From an uncultured Saprospiraceae bacterium (GTDB lineage Bacteria > Bacteroidota > Bacteroidia > Chitinophagales > Saprospiraceae): a stretch of DNA of 64,000 bases. A program made the translations under genes and the position numbers. The stretch spans positions 186,001 through 250,000 of the forward strand of contig CALLPN010000013.1 of assembly GCA_938015435.1 (NCBI GenBank), written 5' to 3'. Under the pieces are notes generated by a model that was not told the origin of the DNA, did not search any database, and was given only the letters and a program-made list of their open reading frames with translations. Shown here one piece after another: positions 26,639 to 36,392 of this stretch. Each line of letters opens with the position of its first letter. Positions within the stretch are counted from its first letter, which is position 1.

Positions 26639-27604
26639 TTAATCCTTTACATCGACTGATCTTATAAAATTTAGGATCTCATAGTCAAGCCAATAGTAAT
26701 CGCCCCCAAAAGTAGTAAATCCTACATGACCACCATACTTAGTTGCAATTAGATGAATGTCTTTATTCGTTTTTGCTATTTCTGAGGGTATACAGCTTTT
26801 GGTTAAGAATGGATCATCTTCAGAACTTATAAGCAAAGTAGGTAGTGTAATAGCCTCTAGATATTGCAATGCATTGCAACTGCGATAGTAACCTTGTGCA
26901 CCATCAAACCCATGTAATGGTCCAGTAAAGTAATCATCAAAGTCAATTAACGTCTTTACCTTTTTGATATCATTGATATTGATCGCTTCTGGATGCATTA
27001 CTGCTTTGATTCGCATTTTAGCATTGAGAGTTTGCAGAAAACTATATTGGTAATGATAATTATACCAACTGGAGATCCTCTTAGAAGACCCTGCAAGATC
27101 TATAGGCGCAGATACCGATACCACAGATCTGATTTTGCTATGGATAGGGTAGATTCCATCAGAGGTGTATTTGAGATTCATATTACCTCCTAAGCTGTAA
27201 CCTATAAGATAAAGATCGTCGTAATCCTTAGCAAGCTTATTTACTATCATATTGAGATCCATAGTGAATCCACTATGATACATGGTTAAAGTCTTGTTCA
27301 TTTCACCACTACATGATCTATAGTTAAGTGCACAGATATCGTAACCTTCAGAACTTAATAAGTTGGATATTGACATAATGTATTGCGAGTCACTGCCACC
27401 TTCGAGTCCATGAGAGACGATGGCTAACTTGCGATTACGTTTTTTGATAAAATCAAGGTCTATAAAGTCTCCGTCGACCGTATCCCACCTTTCTCTTTGG
27501 TAGTCTGGTTGTTTTTGTTGTCTATAAAAATAGGTGTAAAGAGTATTAGTATGTCCATTTCGCAGCCACCATTTTGGATTGTAAGTTGAATCTATAATTG
27601 GCAT
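26639..27604 (-). CDS. YheT-family alpha/beta hydrolase
   Basis: A 321-residue alpha/beta hydrolase. The nucleophile is S137 in GYSLGGN, the oxyanion region is SHGLEGGSDSQY (64-75), and the final histidine is in KYGGHVGF. The N-terminal WWLRNGHTNTLY is the YheT/EMB8 signature (typically 'l.nGH.qTi'). These enzymes hydrolyse short- to medium-chain esters; the natural substrate is unknown. The start codon lies a single base after the stop of the GDPD gene, which indicates translational coupling and suggests a shared role in lipid or phospholipid-ester breakdown. Confidence 0.87.
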   Translation of the reverse strand: MPIIDSTYNPKWWLRNGHTNTLYTYFYRQQKQPDYQRERWDTVDGDFIDLDFIKKRNRKLAIVSHGLEGGSDSQYIMSISNLLSSEGYDICALNYRSCSGEMNKTLTMYHSGFTMDLNMIVNKLAKDYDDLYLIGYSLGGNMNLKYTSDGIYPIHSKIRSVVSVSAPIDLAGSSKRISSWYNYHYQYSFLQTLNAKMRIKAVMHPEAININDIKKVKTLIDFDDYFTGPLHGFDGAQGYYRSCNALQYLEAITLPTLLISSEDDPFLTKSCIPSEIAKTNKDIHLIATKYGGHVGFTTFGGDYYWLDYEILNFIRSVDVKD

Positions 27605-27605
27605 A

Positions 27606-28526
27606 TTATCCTTGACTGAGTTGAAGCCCTTCGTATATTTCTATAGCCCTGTCTGGATAGTCGGATATCACACCATGTACTCCTAATAACATGATACGCT
27701 CTAAATCGCTTACTTCATTTATCGTCCAAGGAATAAGTTTCATTCCCTGCTCATTGCAATATTCTACCAATTGAGTATCTATTAATTTAAATGCTGGAGA
27801 ATATATTTCTGGAATAAATCCGAGACTATCAATATTCTTTGTAAAGTCATTCGAAGTTTCGATTAAGTAGGCCAGTTTTATGTCAGGCTTTTTCTCACGT
27901 ATGATCTGTAACGTTTCAATATCAAAACATTGTAAGATTATCCTATCTTGAATATCATATTTTGATAGTACACCAAGTACATCATTTACAAACGTATCAC
28001 CATCAGGGTGGAATTGATTATCGTATTTTGACTTTCGTTTTAATTCTATACTATACTGCACTTTAGGCAGGTTATTAGTCTCTAGGAAGGCTTCTACAGT
28101 ATCAATAACCATTGATAACATAGGTTTGGTCGCCGGCATTTTTCTTTGTATTGGAAAGTTAGGGTGGGGTTTTAGCCCGACATCATAGCTAGCTATAGTA
28201 GAGTAGTCCATCAGATACATGTTATGCGAAAGCATATTCTCTTCATTGATTTCTAGACCATTAGGACCCGTAGCAATATGGTGGTGGAAGTATGGGTCGT
28301 GAGAGACTACTACATTATGATCGGCGGCGATAATCACATCCATTTCGAGAGTGGTCACACCAGATCTGAGGGCTCGTATAAATCCAGGAATTGTATTTTC
28401 TGGCATCAAACCTCTGCAACCTCTATGACCTTGGATATCAAGATTATGTACTAACATGTTTCTGTTTTGGCAAGTGTATAGAAATGTGATTGTAGTCAAA
28501 AAAGCTATTAGTCTAAAGGTATTCAT
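27606..28526 (-). CDS. Glycerophosphodiester phosphodiesterase, lipoprotein form
   Basis: A 306-residue GDPD. A lipoprotein signal (FLYTC, C19) places it in the periplasm or outer membrane. The active site opens with GHRGCRGLMPENT: H34-R35 and E43-N44, the metal- and phosphate-binding set of the family, followed by LEMDVIIAADH and VSHD. These enzymes cleave glycerophosphodiesters to glycerol-3-phosphate and an alcohol, providing phosphate and carbon from lipid head groups. It heads the short transcript that continues into the YheT esterase. Confidence 0.9.
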   Translation of the reverse strand: MNTFRLIAFLTTITFLYTCQNRNMLVHNLDIQGHRGCRGLMPENTIPGFIRALRSGVTTLEMDVIIAADHNVVVSHDPYFHHHIATGPNGLEINEENMLSHNMYLMDYSTIASYDVGLKPHPNFPIQRKMPATKPMLSMVIDTVEAFLETNNLPKVQYSIELKRKSKYDNQFHPDGDTFVNDVLGVLSKYDIQDRIILQCFDIETLQIIREKKPDIKLAYLIETSNDFTKNIDSLGFIPEIYSPAFKLIDTQLVEYCNEQGMKLIPWTINEVSDLERIMLLGVHGVISDYPDRAIEIYEGLQLSQG

Positions 28527-28724
28527 AGCTTAAAATGATGGATGGCTTGGATTAAAGTTCTAATTGTGGAATTGTAATTCACATATAATATGGCTTGAGC
28601 GCCACACCTACCATTCTCTAATAAAGTTTGATATTGTGAGAGATAGAAGTCCAATATAAAGATTCATTTTACTAGAATAAATAGACCGATTTTCACTCAG
28701 AATATTTGGTTTTAAACGATTGAC

Positions 28725-29150
28725 TTAAAATCGAAATCCGGTGGAAACTACAAAGGCATCATTTTGCGAAATCACAAATTTTGGTTCGAGATAAAAATGA
28801 TATCCGGAAATAGGTATTACAGTATATAAACCTAAGTGAAGATCAGTATCTACTTCTCCTTTAGTACTAACTCTGATTCCTGCCATTGGGCTTATCGTAA
28901 AGCCACCATCCGTTTCAACTAAGCTATATTGAATATCAATATCTATAATGTTACCGATTGTCTTTTCAAAATAGTAGTTGTACCCGACTCCCAAAGTAAA
29001 GTCATCATTAGCGGCATACATCACTCTCCCTTGAAGGCCGAAAGCAGTAGAGTTACCAGTAATGATAGACAATCCAGCACCAGCACTAAGCTGAGCTGTA
29101 GAGAATTGACAACATCCTAAAAGTAGAAGTATGGCTAGTAAATTTTTCAT
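28725..29150 (-). CDS. Small outer-membrane beta-barrel protein
   Basis: A 141-residue protein with a clean signal peptide (MKNLLAILLLLGCCQFSTAQ). The mature part shows regularly spaced amphipathic strands: LSAGAGLSIITGN, FGLQGRVMYA, LGVGYNYYFE, ISPMAGIRVS and the terminal FVVSTGFRF ending in phenylalanine, all typical of a small OMP barrel of about eight strands. No function can be assigned. Neighbours on both sides are secreted proteins on the same strand with gaps too long for a tight operon. Confidence 0.75.
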   Translation of the reverse strand: MKNLLAILLLLGCCQFSTAQLSAGAGLSIITGNSTAFGLQGRVMYAANDDFTLGVGYNYYFEKTIGNIIDIDIQYSLVETDGGFTISPMAGIRVSTKGEVDTDLHLGLYTVIPISGYHFYLEPKFVISQNDAFVVSTGFRF

Positions 29151-29211
29151 TGAGTTTATATTTTATCAATTCAAGGTAATAAGAATATTGAATAAATCTA
29201 TAATTATCACA

Positions 29212-29787
29212 TCAGGCTTTCAAACAGTTAGTGATGGAAGATATAGCATCTATCAAAATATTGCCTTTGTGAGAGAAAGGTTTATCACTATGGTAGGCCT
29301 CTATTAATATGTATTGTACCTTTTGGGTAGGCATAAAAGAAAAGCGATATGGTCGCCAATCTTCATGATCTACTAGCGGTGAAGTATAGATTACTTGTGT
29401 CTCTTCGCATAGTTCATCTGATATAGATATCCTGAGACGTATTGGTTTGCCATATCCAGCATACACTTTGGAATGCGCAAGTTGAATACTCATCTGATAA
29501 CAAGTATCCGTCAATAAAGGGGCGCTCAGTCTCTGGCCAAAACTCTCAAATGTGCTATTCTCGCGAGTTATAATCCCTGCATAAGTATCACCTTCATAAG
29601 GTTCTGTGTATACTCCCCAGTAGCCAGGTAGAATGTCAGGTGTGGTCATCCAAGCACAAGCACTCCATCCTTGTGGTACGGTCGCGTCGCTAGGTGTATC
29701 TTCTAATCCAGGATTGATAACTGTGACTTGACCAAATGCCGATATATACATCACAATCACGATAATCGACAAAATTGCTTTAGACAT
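29212..29787 (-). CDS. Secreted jelly-roll-like protein
   Basis: A 191-residue exported protein, signal peptide ending AFGQ. The mature sequence starts VINPGLEDTPSD...VPQGWSACAW, the 'N.gFE....P.gW' opening typical of CBM-like jelly-roll modules of Bacteroidota surface proteins. CYQMSIQLAHS and LIEAYHS are further strands of the sandwich. It carries no T9SS sorting domain and would remain periplasmic or associate with other surface proteins. It is divergent from ftsX with 54 bases between the two starts. Confidence 0.65.
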   Translation of the reverse strand: MSKAILSIIVIVMYISAFGQVTVINPGLEDTPSDATVPQGWSACAWMTTPDILPGYWGVYTEPYEGDTYAGIITRENSTFESFGQRLSAPLLTDTCYQMSIQLAHSKVYAGYGKPIRLRISISDELCEETQVIYTSPLVDHEDWRPYRFSFMPTQKVQYILIEAYHSDKPFSHKGNILIDAISSITNCLKA

Positions 29788-29798
29788 ATATGATAAAA

Positions 29799-29830
29799 TT
29801 GAATCTATTAGATCTCTTTGTTTACATTTG
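29799..29830 (+). promoter_or_regulatory. Promoter of the ftsX operon
   Basis: TTG at 29799-29801, a 21-base spacer and TACATTTG at 29823-29830 (exact TAnnTTTG). The transcript would begin at about 29836, which rules out the in-frame start at 29818 and supports ATG 29842. Confidence 0.6.
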
Positions 29831-29841
29831 ACCTTAAGACT

Positions 29842-30708
29842 ATGAATAATACTAAAAGTAACACTTCGAAGCCAAGTTATAGATATGCAGTGATATCTAT
29901 TTCCATTGTACTATACTTTCTAGGTATATATCTAATGCTTTATCTCCAATCCGGAAAGATAGATCAAATGGTAAAGGAGCAAGTTAGTGTAGTCATTGAA
30001 CTCAAGGATAATGTCGATAAATCAGATATAGAGGCAGTAAAAGAGTCTATCATGCAGCAATCTGGAGTGAAAACTGGAAGTATTGCTTATCATGATAAAA
30101 TATCTGCAGGCAAAATTATGGGTGATAAAATGTTTGAAGGTTTTGGCCGTGTTGAGAGCCCTTTCAGAGATATGTTGACATTTAGACTTAAAGCTGAAGC
30201 ATATACGGATAAGAACCTAGATAGCATGGATATCTTACTTATGAATGAGCCTTTGGTTCATGATGTATTTTTCGAGAGTGAATCCGATGTAGGGATTAGT
30301 GATTTTGTACACAAGCTTTCCCTCTTATTTTTATTATTAAGTATCGTTTTTGTGGCATTGGCATTGATCATTATTCATAATACACTTAGTCTTAGTTTAT
30401 ATGCAGATCGCTGGGAAATCAAGACTATGGAGTTAGTAGGTGCACGCAAATCGTTTATTCGGAAACCTTATTTGGCACATGGTCGGATTATCGGACAAAG
30501 GGCATTTATTGTTGCGGCCATAGCTTTATTGGCTACAATAGCCATTCTATATCTAACGATCAGTGTTTTTGGGAGTATCCTTTATTGGCCTTATTTGGCA
30601 TTGACATTGTTGATTTTATTCCTATTGAGTACTTTGATTACGATGGTTACAACCTTTAAGGTGATTAACGGGTTTTTAGAACAAAAACTCAGTGAACTAT
30701 ACGGTTGA
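29842..30708 (+). CDS. ftsX: Cell-division protein FtsX
   Basis: A 288-residue membrane subunit of the FtsEX complex, which couples septal-ring ATPase activity to peptidoglycan hydrolases outside. The first membrane helix is at about 14-34. The periplasmic domain of roughly 120 residues follows (VSVVIELKDNVDKSDIEAV...). Three more helices lie in the C-terminal half, with the MacB/FtsX-type core LYADRWEIKTMELVGARKSFIRKPY. No ftsE is in the window, as is common in Bacteroidota, where the two genes are not adjacent. It heads the ftsX-DUF3098-uppP-truB cluster. Confidence 0.9.
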   Translation: MNNTKSNTSKPSYRYAVISISIVLYFLGIYLMLYLQSGKIDQMVKEQVSVVIELKDNVDKSDIEAVKESIMQQSGVKTGSIAYHDKISAGKIMGDKMFEGFGRVESPFRDMLTFRLKAEAYTDKNLDSMDILLMNEPLVHDVFFESESDVGISDFVHKLSLLFLLLSIVFVALALIIIHNTLSLSLYADRWEIKTMELVGARKSFIRKPYLAHGRIIGQRAFIVAAIALLATIAILYLTISVFGSILYWPYLALTLLILFLLSTLITMVTTFKVINGFLEQKLSELYG

Positions 30709-30802
30709 TAGTTGGGATTGTAAACTATTAGTTAATATATAAATAGAAAGTGTCGATTGACTAAAATTCAATACATTTGTATTTAGTATTATACATAAGC
30801 AT

Positions 30803-31123
30803 ATGAGCCAAAGTAAGGGAAATAAAAAGGTAGTAGTAAATACGTCGTCACCAGATAGCAATCTAAAAGCTACTACAAGTAGCCTTAAAGAAGCCACAGT
30901 AAGTACTGAAGGTTTTTTGTTTGGGCGTAAAAATTTTATGATTATGTTGGTCGGACTAGTTCTTATCGGCCTCGGTATGTTGCTTATGTCTGGAGGTAGT
31001 ATGCCAAGTCCTGATGTTTGGGACGAAGATCTTATATACAGCACACGACGAACATTGATAGCACCAATAGTAATTCTTTTAGGTCTAAGCCTACAGATCT
31101 ATGCAATTTTTGCCAAGAAATAA
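30803..31123 (+). CDS. DUF3098 membrane protein
   Basis: A 106-residue inner-membrane protein with two helices (about 46-64 and 83-102). The signature FLFGRKNFMIMLVGLVLIGLG followed by STRRTLIAPI matches DUF3098, a Bacteroidota-specific family nearly always found between ftsX and uppP. Residues 1-35 form a polar, Ser/Thr-rich cytoplasmic tail. The function is unknown; its fixed position suggests a link to cell-wall synthesis or division. It is transcribed with ftsX. Confidence 0.85.
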   Translation: MSQSKGNKKVVVNTSSPDSNLKATTSSLKEATVSTEGFLFGRKNFMIMLVGLVLIGLGMLLMSGGSMPSPDVWDEDLIYSTRRTLIAPIVILLGLSLQIYAIFAKK

Positions 31124-31160
31124 TCTGCTCTTAAGTACAATCAATTAAAAATAAATCTTT

Positions 31161-31955
31161 ATGTGGGATGCTTTGCAGGCCATAATATTAGGTGTGATAC
31201 AAGGTGTTACAGAATTTCTACCCGTAAGCAGTAGTGGGCATTTAGAATTAGCCAAGGTCATACTTGGGAATGATGATATTGGAGAAGCCAGTATGCTCAT
31301 GACCGTTGTATTGCATTTCGCTACAGCGCTCAGTACATTGGTTGTATTTAGGAAAGATGTAATGGAGATTATTACGGGCTTGTTTTCTGATAATGAATCT
31401 AGACATTTCGCTTTGAAAATTATTGTATCAATGATACCTGCAGCGTTTATTGGTATCTTGTATGAAGAGCAGATCAATTCACTTTTCAGTAATAATGTTT
31501 TGTTGGTTTGCTGTATGTTATTAGTAACTGCGGCATTGTTATTTGTAGCGGACAGGGCAAAGACAACAGATAAGGGAGTATCGTATAGTAATGCAATTCT
31601 AATTGGTATTTCTCAAGCAATAGCTATTATGCCAGGTATTTCTAGATCTGGTGCCACTATATCTACTTCAGTACTATTAGGAGTAGATAGAGAAAAGGCA
31701 GCAAGATTTTCATTTTTGATGGTTGTTCCATTGATCTTTGGAAAGATTGCGAAAGATCTTCTTGATGGAGATTTTACGAGTACTCAAGTTAATTTCTTAG
31801 ACCTAGGATTGGGTTTCGCAGCAGCATTCTTTACAGGTTTATTGGCATGTACATGGATGATCAAATTAGTGAAAAATAGTCAACTCAAACATTTTGCTTA
31901 CTACTGTGTAGTGGTAGCAATCATTGGTATTGTATATGTCTTTGCAGCAGGATAA
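31161..31955 (+). CDS. uppP: Undecaprenyl-diphosphatase
   Basis: A 264-residue polytopic BacA/UppP protein. It removes a phosphate from undecaprenyl diphosphate so that the lipid carrier can be reused for peptidoglycan. Both catalytic regions are intact: EFLPVSSSGHL (E18, S23-S25, H27) and MPGISRSGATIS with its arginine. About eight membrane helices are visible. It lies 37 bases after the DUF3098 gene. The end of the gene overlaps the start of truB by 20 bases, indicating translational coupling. Confidence 0.95.
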   Translation: MWDALQAIILGVIQGVTEFLPVSSSGHLELAKVILGNDDIGEASMLMTVVLHFATALSTLVVFRKDVMEIITGLFSDNESRHFALKIIVSMIPAAFIGILYEEQINSLFSNNVLLVCCMLLVTAALLFVADRAKTTDKGVSYSNAILIGISQAIAIMPGISRSGATISTSVLLGVDREKAARFSFLMVVPLIFGKIAKDLLDGDFTSTQVNFLDLGLGFAAAFFTGLLACTWMIKLVKNSQLKHFAYYCVVVAIIGIVYVFAAG

Positions 31956-32697
31956 AATCATTACAACTAATCATCTTCCAACAGACTTTGATCTTAGATC
32001 TGGAGCTATGATCTTGATTGACAAACCTAAAGATTGGACATCTTTTGATGTAGTCAATAAAGTGAGACATGCCATTCGTCATCACCTCAAAGTCAAGAAA
32101 TTTAAAGTCGGTCATAGTGGTACTCTTGATCCAATGGCTACGGGATTACTACTCTTATGTATTGGTAAATATACCAAACTTCTACATGACCTTACTTCTG
32201 CCAATAAGAGTTACTCAGGTACTATAAAGCTCGGTGCGACGACGCCAAGTTATGATGCAGAATCGGACGAAGATCAAAGTTATCCTACAGATCATATTAC
32301 AGATGATATGCTTATTGAAGCTGCTCAGTCTTTTGTCGGGGGGTATGCTCAGATACCACCCATGTTTTCAGCGATCAAAGTGGATGGCCAAGCATTATAC
32401 AAATTAGCACGTAGAGGGGAAACGATAGGACTCAAATCTAGGGATGTGATGATCAATGAGTTTGCATTGCAACCATTAGATAATCCTAATCTTGACTTCT
32501 TTTGTGCCTGTGGAAAAGGAACATACATAAGATCTCTAGCTTTTGATATTGGGAAAAAAGTAGATTCAGGTGGTTATCTTACCGCGCTTAGAAGAGAATC
32601 TATAGAAGAATATAATGTCGATGATTCTCTTAGTATCGACCAAGCAGTCGAGTGGGTAAGAAGCGTAAATTTAGATTCTCAAATAATTCCACAATAA
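31936..32697 (+). CDS. truB: tRNA pseudouridine-55 synthase
   Basis: A 253-residue enzyme that converts U55 of the T-loop to pseudouridine in almost all tRNAs. The catalytic aspartate is D65 in HSGTLDPMATGLL. The KDWTSFDVVNKVR motif near the N-terminus and the C-terminal GTYIRSLAFDIG are family signatures. The ATG at 31936 lies inside the last codons of uppP; a TTG four codons earlier is less likely. Length is normal for the short Bacteroidota form lacking a PUA domain. It is the last gene of the ftsX operon and converges on the CotH gene with a one-base gap. Confidence 0.95.
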   Translation: MSLQQDKIITTNHLPTDFDLRSGAMILIDKPKDWTSFDVVNKVRHAIRHHLKVKKFKVGHSGTLDPMATGLLLLCIGKYTKLLHDLTSANKSYSGTIKLGATTPSYDAESDEDQSYPTDHITDDMLIEAAQSFVGGYAQIPPMFSAIKVDGQALYKLARRGETIGLKSRDVMINEFALQPLDNPNLDFFCACGKGTYIRSLAFDIGKKVDSGGYLTALRRESIEEYNVDDSLSIDQAVEWVRSVNLDSQIIPQ

Positions 32698-32698
32698 A

Positions 32699-35600
32699 CT
32701 ACAACTTTATCCAAGCTTTAGTCATCTTATTACCATTGCTATCCTTGATATTGATTTGATAATTTCCACTAACCAGATGCTTTACATTGATCGTAAATTG
32801 ATTGGACCCAGAGTTGTAATTTTGAATGGATTTCGAGATGGCTTTCCTTCCCATCAGATCTAATATTGTAATGCTAAGTTGACCATTTTGTTTTGCATCT
32901 ATCAAAAGATTTAATTGGTCAGATACAGGATTTGGAAATATTGAAATGGATTCAATATTTTCTAAATTAAGATTGTTGGTTTCTAATATATTTTTTCGTC
33001 CAGGGCTACCATTTATATTGAGGGTATTATAATTTTCTCCAAGATTATTATCTAGTAATGGATTAATAAGTTCTAATGTAAATCCTTGACCATTGGCCAG
33101 GATTGGCCATGGCGAAAAACTATTATAATTCACTGAATCAATAATCATATTAGTAGCATCGAAAAGTCTCACTTGATCATCAGATGATAATCCAAAACTA
33201 AGCTCACTTATGTGTTCGATATCAGGATGTATAGATTGGAATTTGTTGTCATTTGCAGCTATGATTAGATATTGATCTGCTTCTAATATTGTTGCTGGTA
33301 TCTCGTATATGTTTTCATCATTACTATCCTTGATGTACCAATTAGTCAGATCGATATCTTGAGTGCTCGGATTGTAAAATTCGATCCAATCTCCTGCATC
33401 TGATTCCTTAGAAGATTTGTAGTTTACCTCATTGATAACTACTGTAGGTTCTGTAATATTTGTCTCTTCAAAATGTGGAACAACTGTCATTGCATTAGTG
33501 ATGTCAATACTCAATGATTCATTACTGGAATTGACACTGCCAGACCAATGACTAAATGTAAATCCAGGATTAGCAATAGCTATTATGGTGAATGGATTAC
33601 CTTCAAAATAATCGCCATCCCAACTTTCTTCTTTGATAATAAGAGTACTAATTTTTACATAGCCTTTATTGGACTCTGGGTTAGTGATATTAATGTTATG
33701 TACTGCGGGTAATCCAAACTGTCCTCTGATATGGCTTTTCATTAAATCAGGTCTCTGATCTGCGAAGTTTATAATCCTATTAATTTGATTAGACCAATTG
33801 CCTAGGCTTACATTCCACCTGTCATAATGTCGAACTATTTCTGGCTGTAATTCATCCACTTTTTGTTCAACAGTATTTCTAATATTTTCAGTTGAAAACC
33901 TCGAATTCATAAAGTCAGCAAATCTATTGACTAGCTTAATTCTAAAACTTTGGTTCTCCACTAAAGCTCTAAAGAGAACAGTCGACCAAGGAGGGTTAGG
34001 CCAATCAGGTCCGTTTGGTTCTAGTGCAAAATTTAGGGTGTTATGAAAATGACCAAACTCTTGAAATAGATTTAAACCAAAATCAGTATCATATAAAATC
34101 CATCTCCATTTTCCGTTTTTGGGCTTCCAGTATTTGATGTTATTGCCTGGCCAATCAGAGTTGTCGATATAGATCTGAGTTGCAAAATAATCGATAAAAT
34201 TATCTATATCTATTCGCTCCTCTAATGCTTCATACACATTGGGGTTAGATATGTTTCCGCTCGTAGCTAGATTGATCATGGATAGGTAATCAGAATTGTC
34301 ACCATGTATCACATCAGCATCAAACTCTAATAGATCTATACTGTCTGGATCGACTCCAAATTTGTTAGCTAAGAAATGTTCGTTTACCTTTTCTCTGAGG
34401 TGATATATTCCCCAGTATTCATCATTGATATAAGTCGCTACCGTTTGGTATGCTTGAGTCTCTAGGTCTAGGTCTTTGATAAGTTCATGATTGATAATAT
34501 CACGGATATTAGAGGCCATGTTATCATTGCCTGCATTACGCAATACCACAGCACCGTAGGATTGGTAGTTTCGCTCTTCGAATAATGGATATTGGATATT
34601 GCTAGGTCCATATTTTTTGCGAGCGAATATGGATAAGGACCTCTGATCAAAAGCACGGCTCCAACCACCAAAAATTTTGACTCCCGCATTAAGTGATATT
34701 TTCAATTCATTGTCTATTCCGTAATAGCTAATATGAATTGGCTTCTCTTCATCTTTCCAAAAATTAGCACCAAAATAGGGTAGTTCATTATTGAAATTAT
34801 TTCCATAGCTATAGATCCCTTCTTCTTCATCAAATAGATTGATAGGATTGGTAATAAGACTCATGATAGGAATCGTATGATTAGGTCCTATGATATAATT
34901 TCTACTACTGATATTGGAAGGTAGATATCCATCTCTAAAGAGTGCTGCTCTGACGGTCGTAGTAGCCGATATATTGATCGGTGTGTTATAGATCTGGGAG
35001 TTAGCCCTTGGCTCGGTAGCATCGGTAGTATACCTAATACTGGTAAATGGAATACCAGTGCTCAATGCTAAAGTAAGGGGATCTACTTGTCCACCATCAT
35101 CAGAAAATATAATATCATTATCTAATATACCTTGGAATGATACAGAACCATTTGCCTCTCCTGGAGTCGTGATGTCAAAGTAGGCTAGATCCCCATTGAT
35201 ACTATGGCCAAAGGAGATATCGGTGGGCAGGTTCGCTATGGTGATACTATCATGAATGTCACCACTAGGCTCTATGAGATAGATCGTCTCTGAGTCGGAA
35301 GAGATCTTAAAGTCAGTATGTAATCCCGCAGAACTATAATCGAGTATAGGATGAATGTCGGCACCTTCCTCTGTCGTATTGCGGTATCGTGCGGTGAGAA
35401 ATGGTCTTAAGGTCATATCTGAAGAAGAAGTCACATTATTATGTACTTGTATAGCGAGTACATTCTCACCATCACGTAATAGGTCGAGATGATCCAATAG
35501 CTCAAAATGATCAGGATCGCCTCCACTATACATCTTAGCTTCTTTGTCTGTAATAGCGAATGAAAGATAGCTAGGATTATTACCATTGATATTGTTTCTT

Positions 35601-36193
35601 GCTACTTCAGTACCATTGATATATGCTACGAATCCATCATCGTAATCTATATCTAGGTAGAGATTTATGATGTTCTGAGCATCAGCGATATTGAATTCTT
35701 TTCTGATAAATATAGATCTAGTACCATTGGGTACTATGGTCATATCATCTCCATCGCCATATCCAAATGCTCCTAGACCTTGATCCCAGGTACTGTCATT
35801 GTAATCCGTATTTTTCCAGTCATCGCCTAGATTTTGAGAAGGAACGGTATATCTAAATAGAAGATCTTCGCGTACTAGTGATCGAGTAATACTTCTCTCT
35901 TTTCGATCTTTGCCGGAGGCCCATAAGTATTGATACTCAAATCCTGCCAAGGTTGTATTATTAAATCTCCAATAGGTCCCATTATCTAGGTCATCCGTAA
36001 GTGACCATCCTTCCATGTCGATCTCTTGACCCGTAGTATTATATAGCTCTATCCAATCTGGAGTGTCTTGATCTTCATCTTGGTAGATGGTATTGGAGGC
36101 CTGTACTTCGTTGATACGGATGGATTGTGCATGTACACTAGTCATTCCATAGTACAAGTAACAGATACTGTATAGGACGAAGCGTATGGACAT
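32699..36193 (-). CDS. Giant T9SS-secreted CotH-family protein with two lamin-tail domains
   Basis: A 1164-residue secreted protein. In order: signal peptide (about 1-22), first lamin-tail domain (about 25-130, INEVQASN...DWIELYN), a jelly-roll-like module (about 155-270), a chitobiase/sugar-binding-like repeat (about 365-430, IRYTTDATEPRANS), a CotH kinase-like region (about 435-790, with VLRNAGNDNM and WRWILYDTDFGLN), a beta-sandwich near 850-940, a second lamin-tail domain (about 945-1050) and a type A T9SS sorting domain (last 80, IFPNPVSDQL...KAWIKL). CotH proteins are atypical protein kinases in spore formers; in secreted Bacteroidota forms a structural or adhesin role is equally likely. 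It has its own transcript. Confidence 0.88.
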   Translation of the reverse strand: MSIRFVLYSICYLYYGMTSVHAQSIRINEVQASNTIYQDEDQDTPDWIELYNTTGQEIDMEGWSLTDDLDNGTYWRFNNTTLAGFEYQYLWASGKDRKERSITRSLVREDLLFRYTVPSQNLGDDWKNTDYNDSTWDQGLGAFGYGDGDDMTIVPNGTRSIFIRKEFNIADAQNIINLYLDIDYDDGFVAYINGTEVARNNINGNNPSYLSFAITDKEAKMYSGGDPDHFELLDHLDLLRDGENVLAIQVHNNVTSSSDMTLRPFLTARYRNTTEEGADIHPILDYSSAGLHTDFKISSDSETIYLIEPSGDIHDSITIANLPTDISFGHSINGDLAYFDITTPGEANGSVSFQGILDNDIIFSDDGGQVDPLTLALSTGIPFTSIRYTTDATEPRANSQIYNTPINISATTTVRAALFRDGYLPSNISSRNYIIGPNHTIPIMSLITNPINLFDEEEGIYSYGNNFNNELPYFGANFWKDEEKPIHISYYGIDNELKISLNAGVKIFGGWSRAFDQRSLSIFARKKYGPSNIQYPLFEERNYQSYGAVVLRNAGNDNMASNIRDIINHELIKDLDLETQAYQTVATYINDEYWGIYHLREKVNEHFLANKFGVDPDSIDLLEFDADVIHGDNSDYLSMINLATSGNISNPNVYEALEERIDIDNFIDYFATQIYIDNSDWPGNNIKYWKPKNGKWRWILYDTDFGLNLFQEFGHFHNTLNFALEPNGPDWPNPPWSTVLFRALVENQSFRIKLVNRFADFMNSRFSTENIRNTVEQKVDELQPEIVRHYDRWNVSLGNWSNQINRIINFADQRPDLMKSHIRGQFGLPAVHNINITNPESNKGYVKISTLIIKEESWDGDYFEGNPFTIIAIANPGFTFSHWSGSVNSSNESLSIDITNAMTVVPHFEETNITEPTVVINEVNYKSSKESDAGDWIEFYNPSTQDIDLTNWYIKDSNDENIYEIPATILEADQYLIIAANDNKFQSIHPDIEHISELSFGLSSDDQVRLFDATNMIIDSVNYNSFSPWPILANGQGFTLELINPLLDNNLGENYNTLNINGSPGRKNILETNNLNLENIESISIFPNPVSDQLNLLIDAKQNGQLSITILDLMGRKAISKSIQNYNSGSNQFTINVKHLVSGNYQINIKDSNGNKMTKAWIKL

Positions 36194-36392
36194 ATGATTA
36201 TCTTGACTTTAGAGCTTTAAGGTAATATAATCAAGGATTAGTTATGGTAGGATGTCACTGGAAAATGAATAAATATCTCTACAGCCAATGGCCACCAAGA
36301 TCATTGGCAGCCAAGACTATTGCTATAATGAGAAGCAATAATACTTACATCTTAAGTAATAAAATGTGCATTGTAATTTACTAGGGGAATCG

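Noticed and set aside
36270..36330. GCCAATG/CATTGGC inverted repeat upstream of the CotH gene
   Set aside because: Seven base pairs with no T-run and no link to a gene end; likely coincidental.
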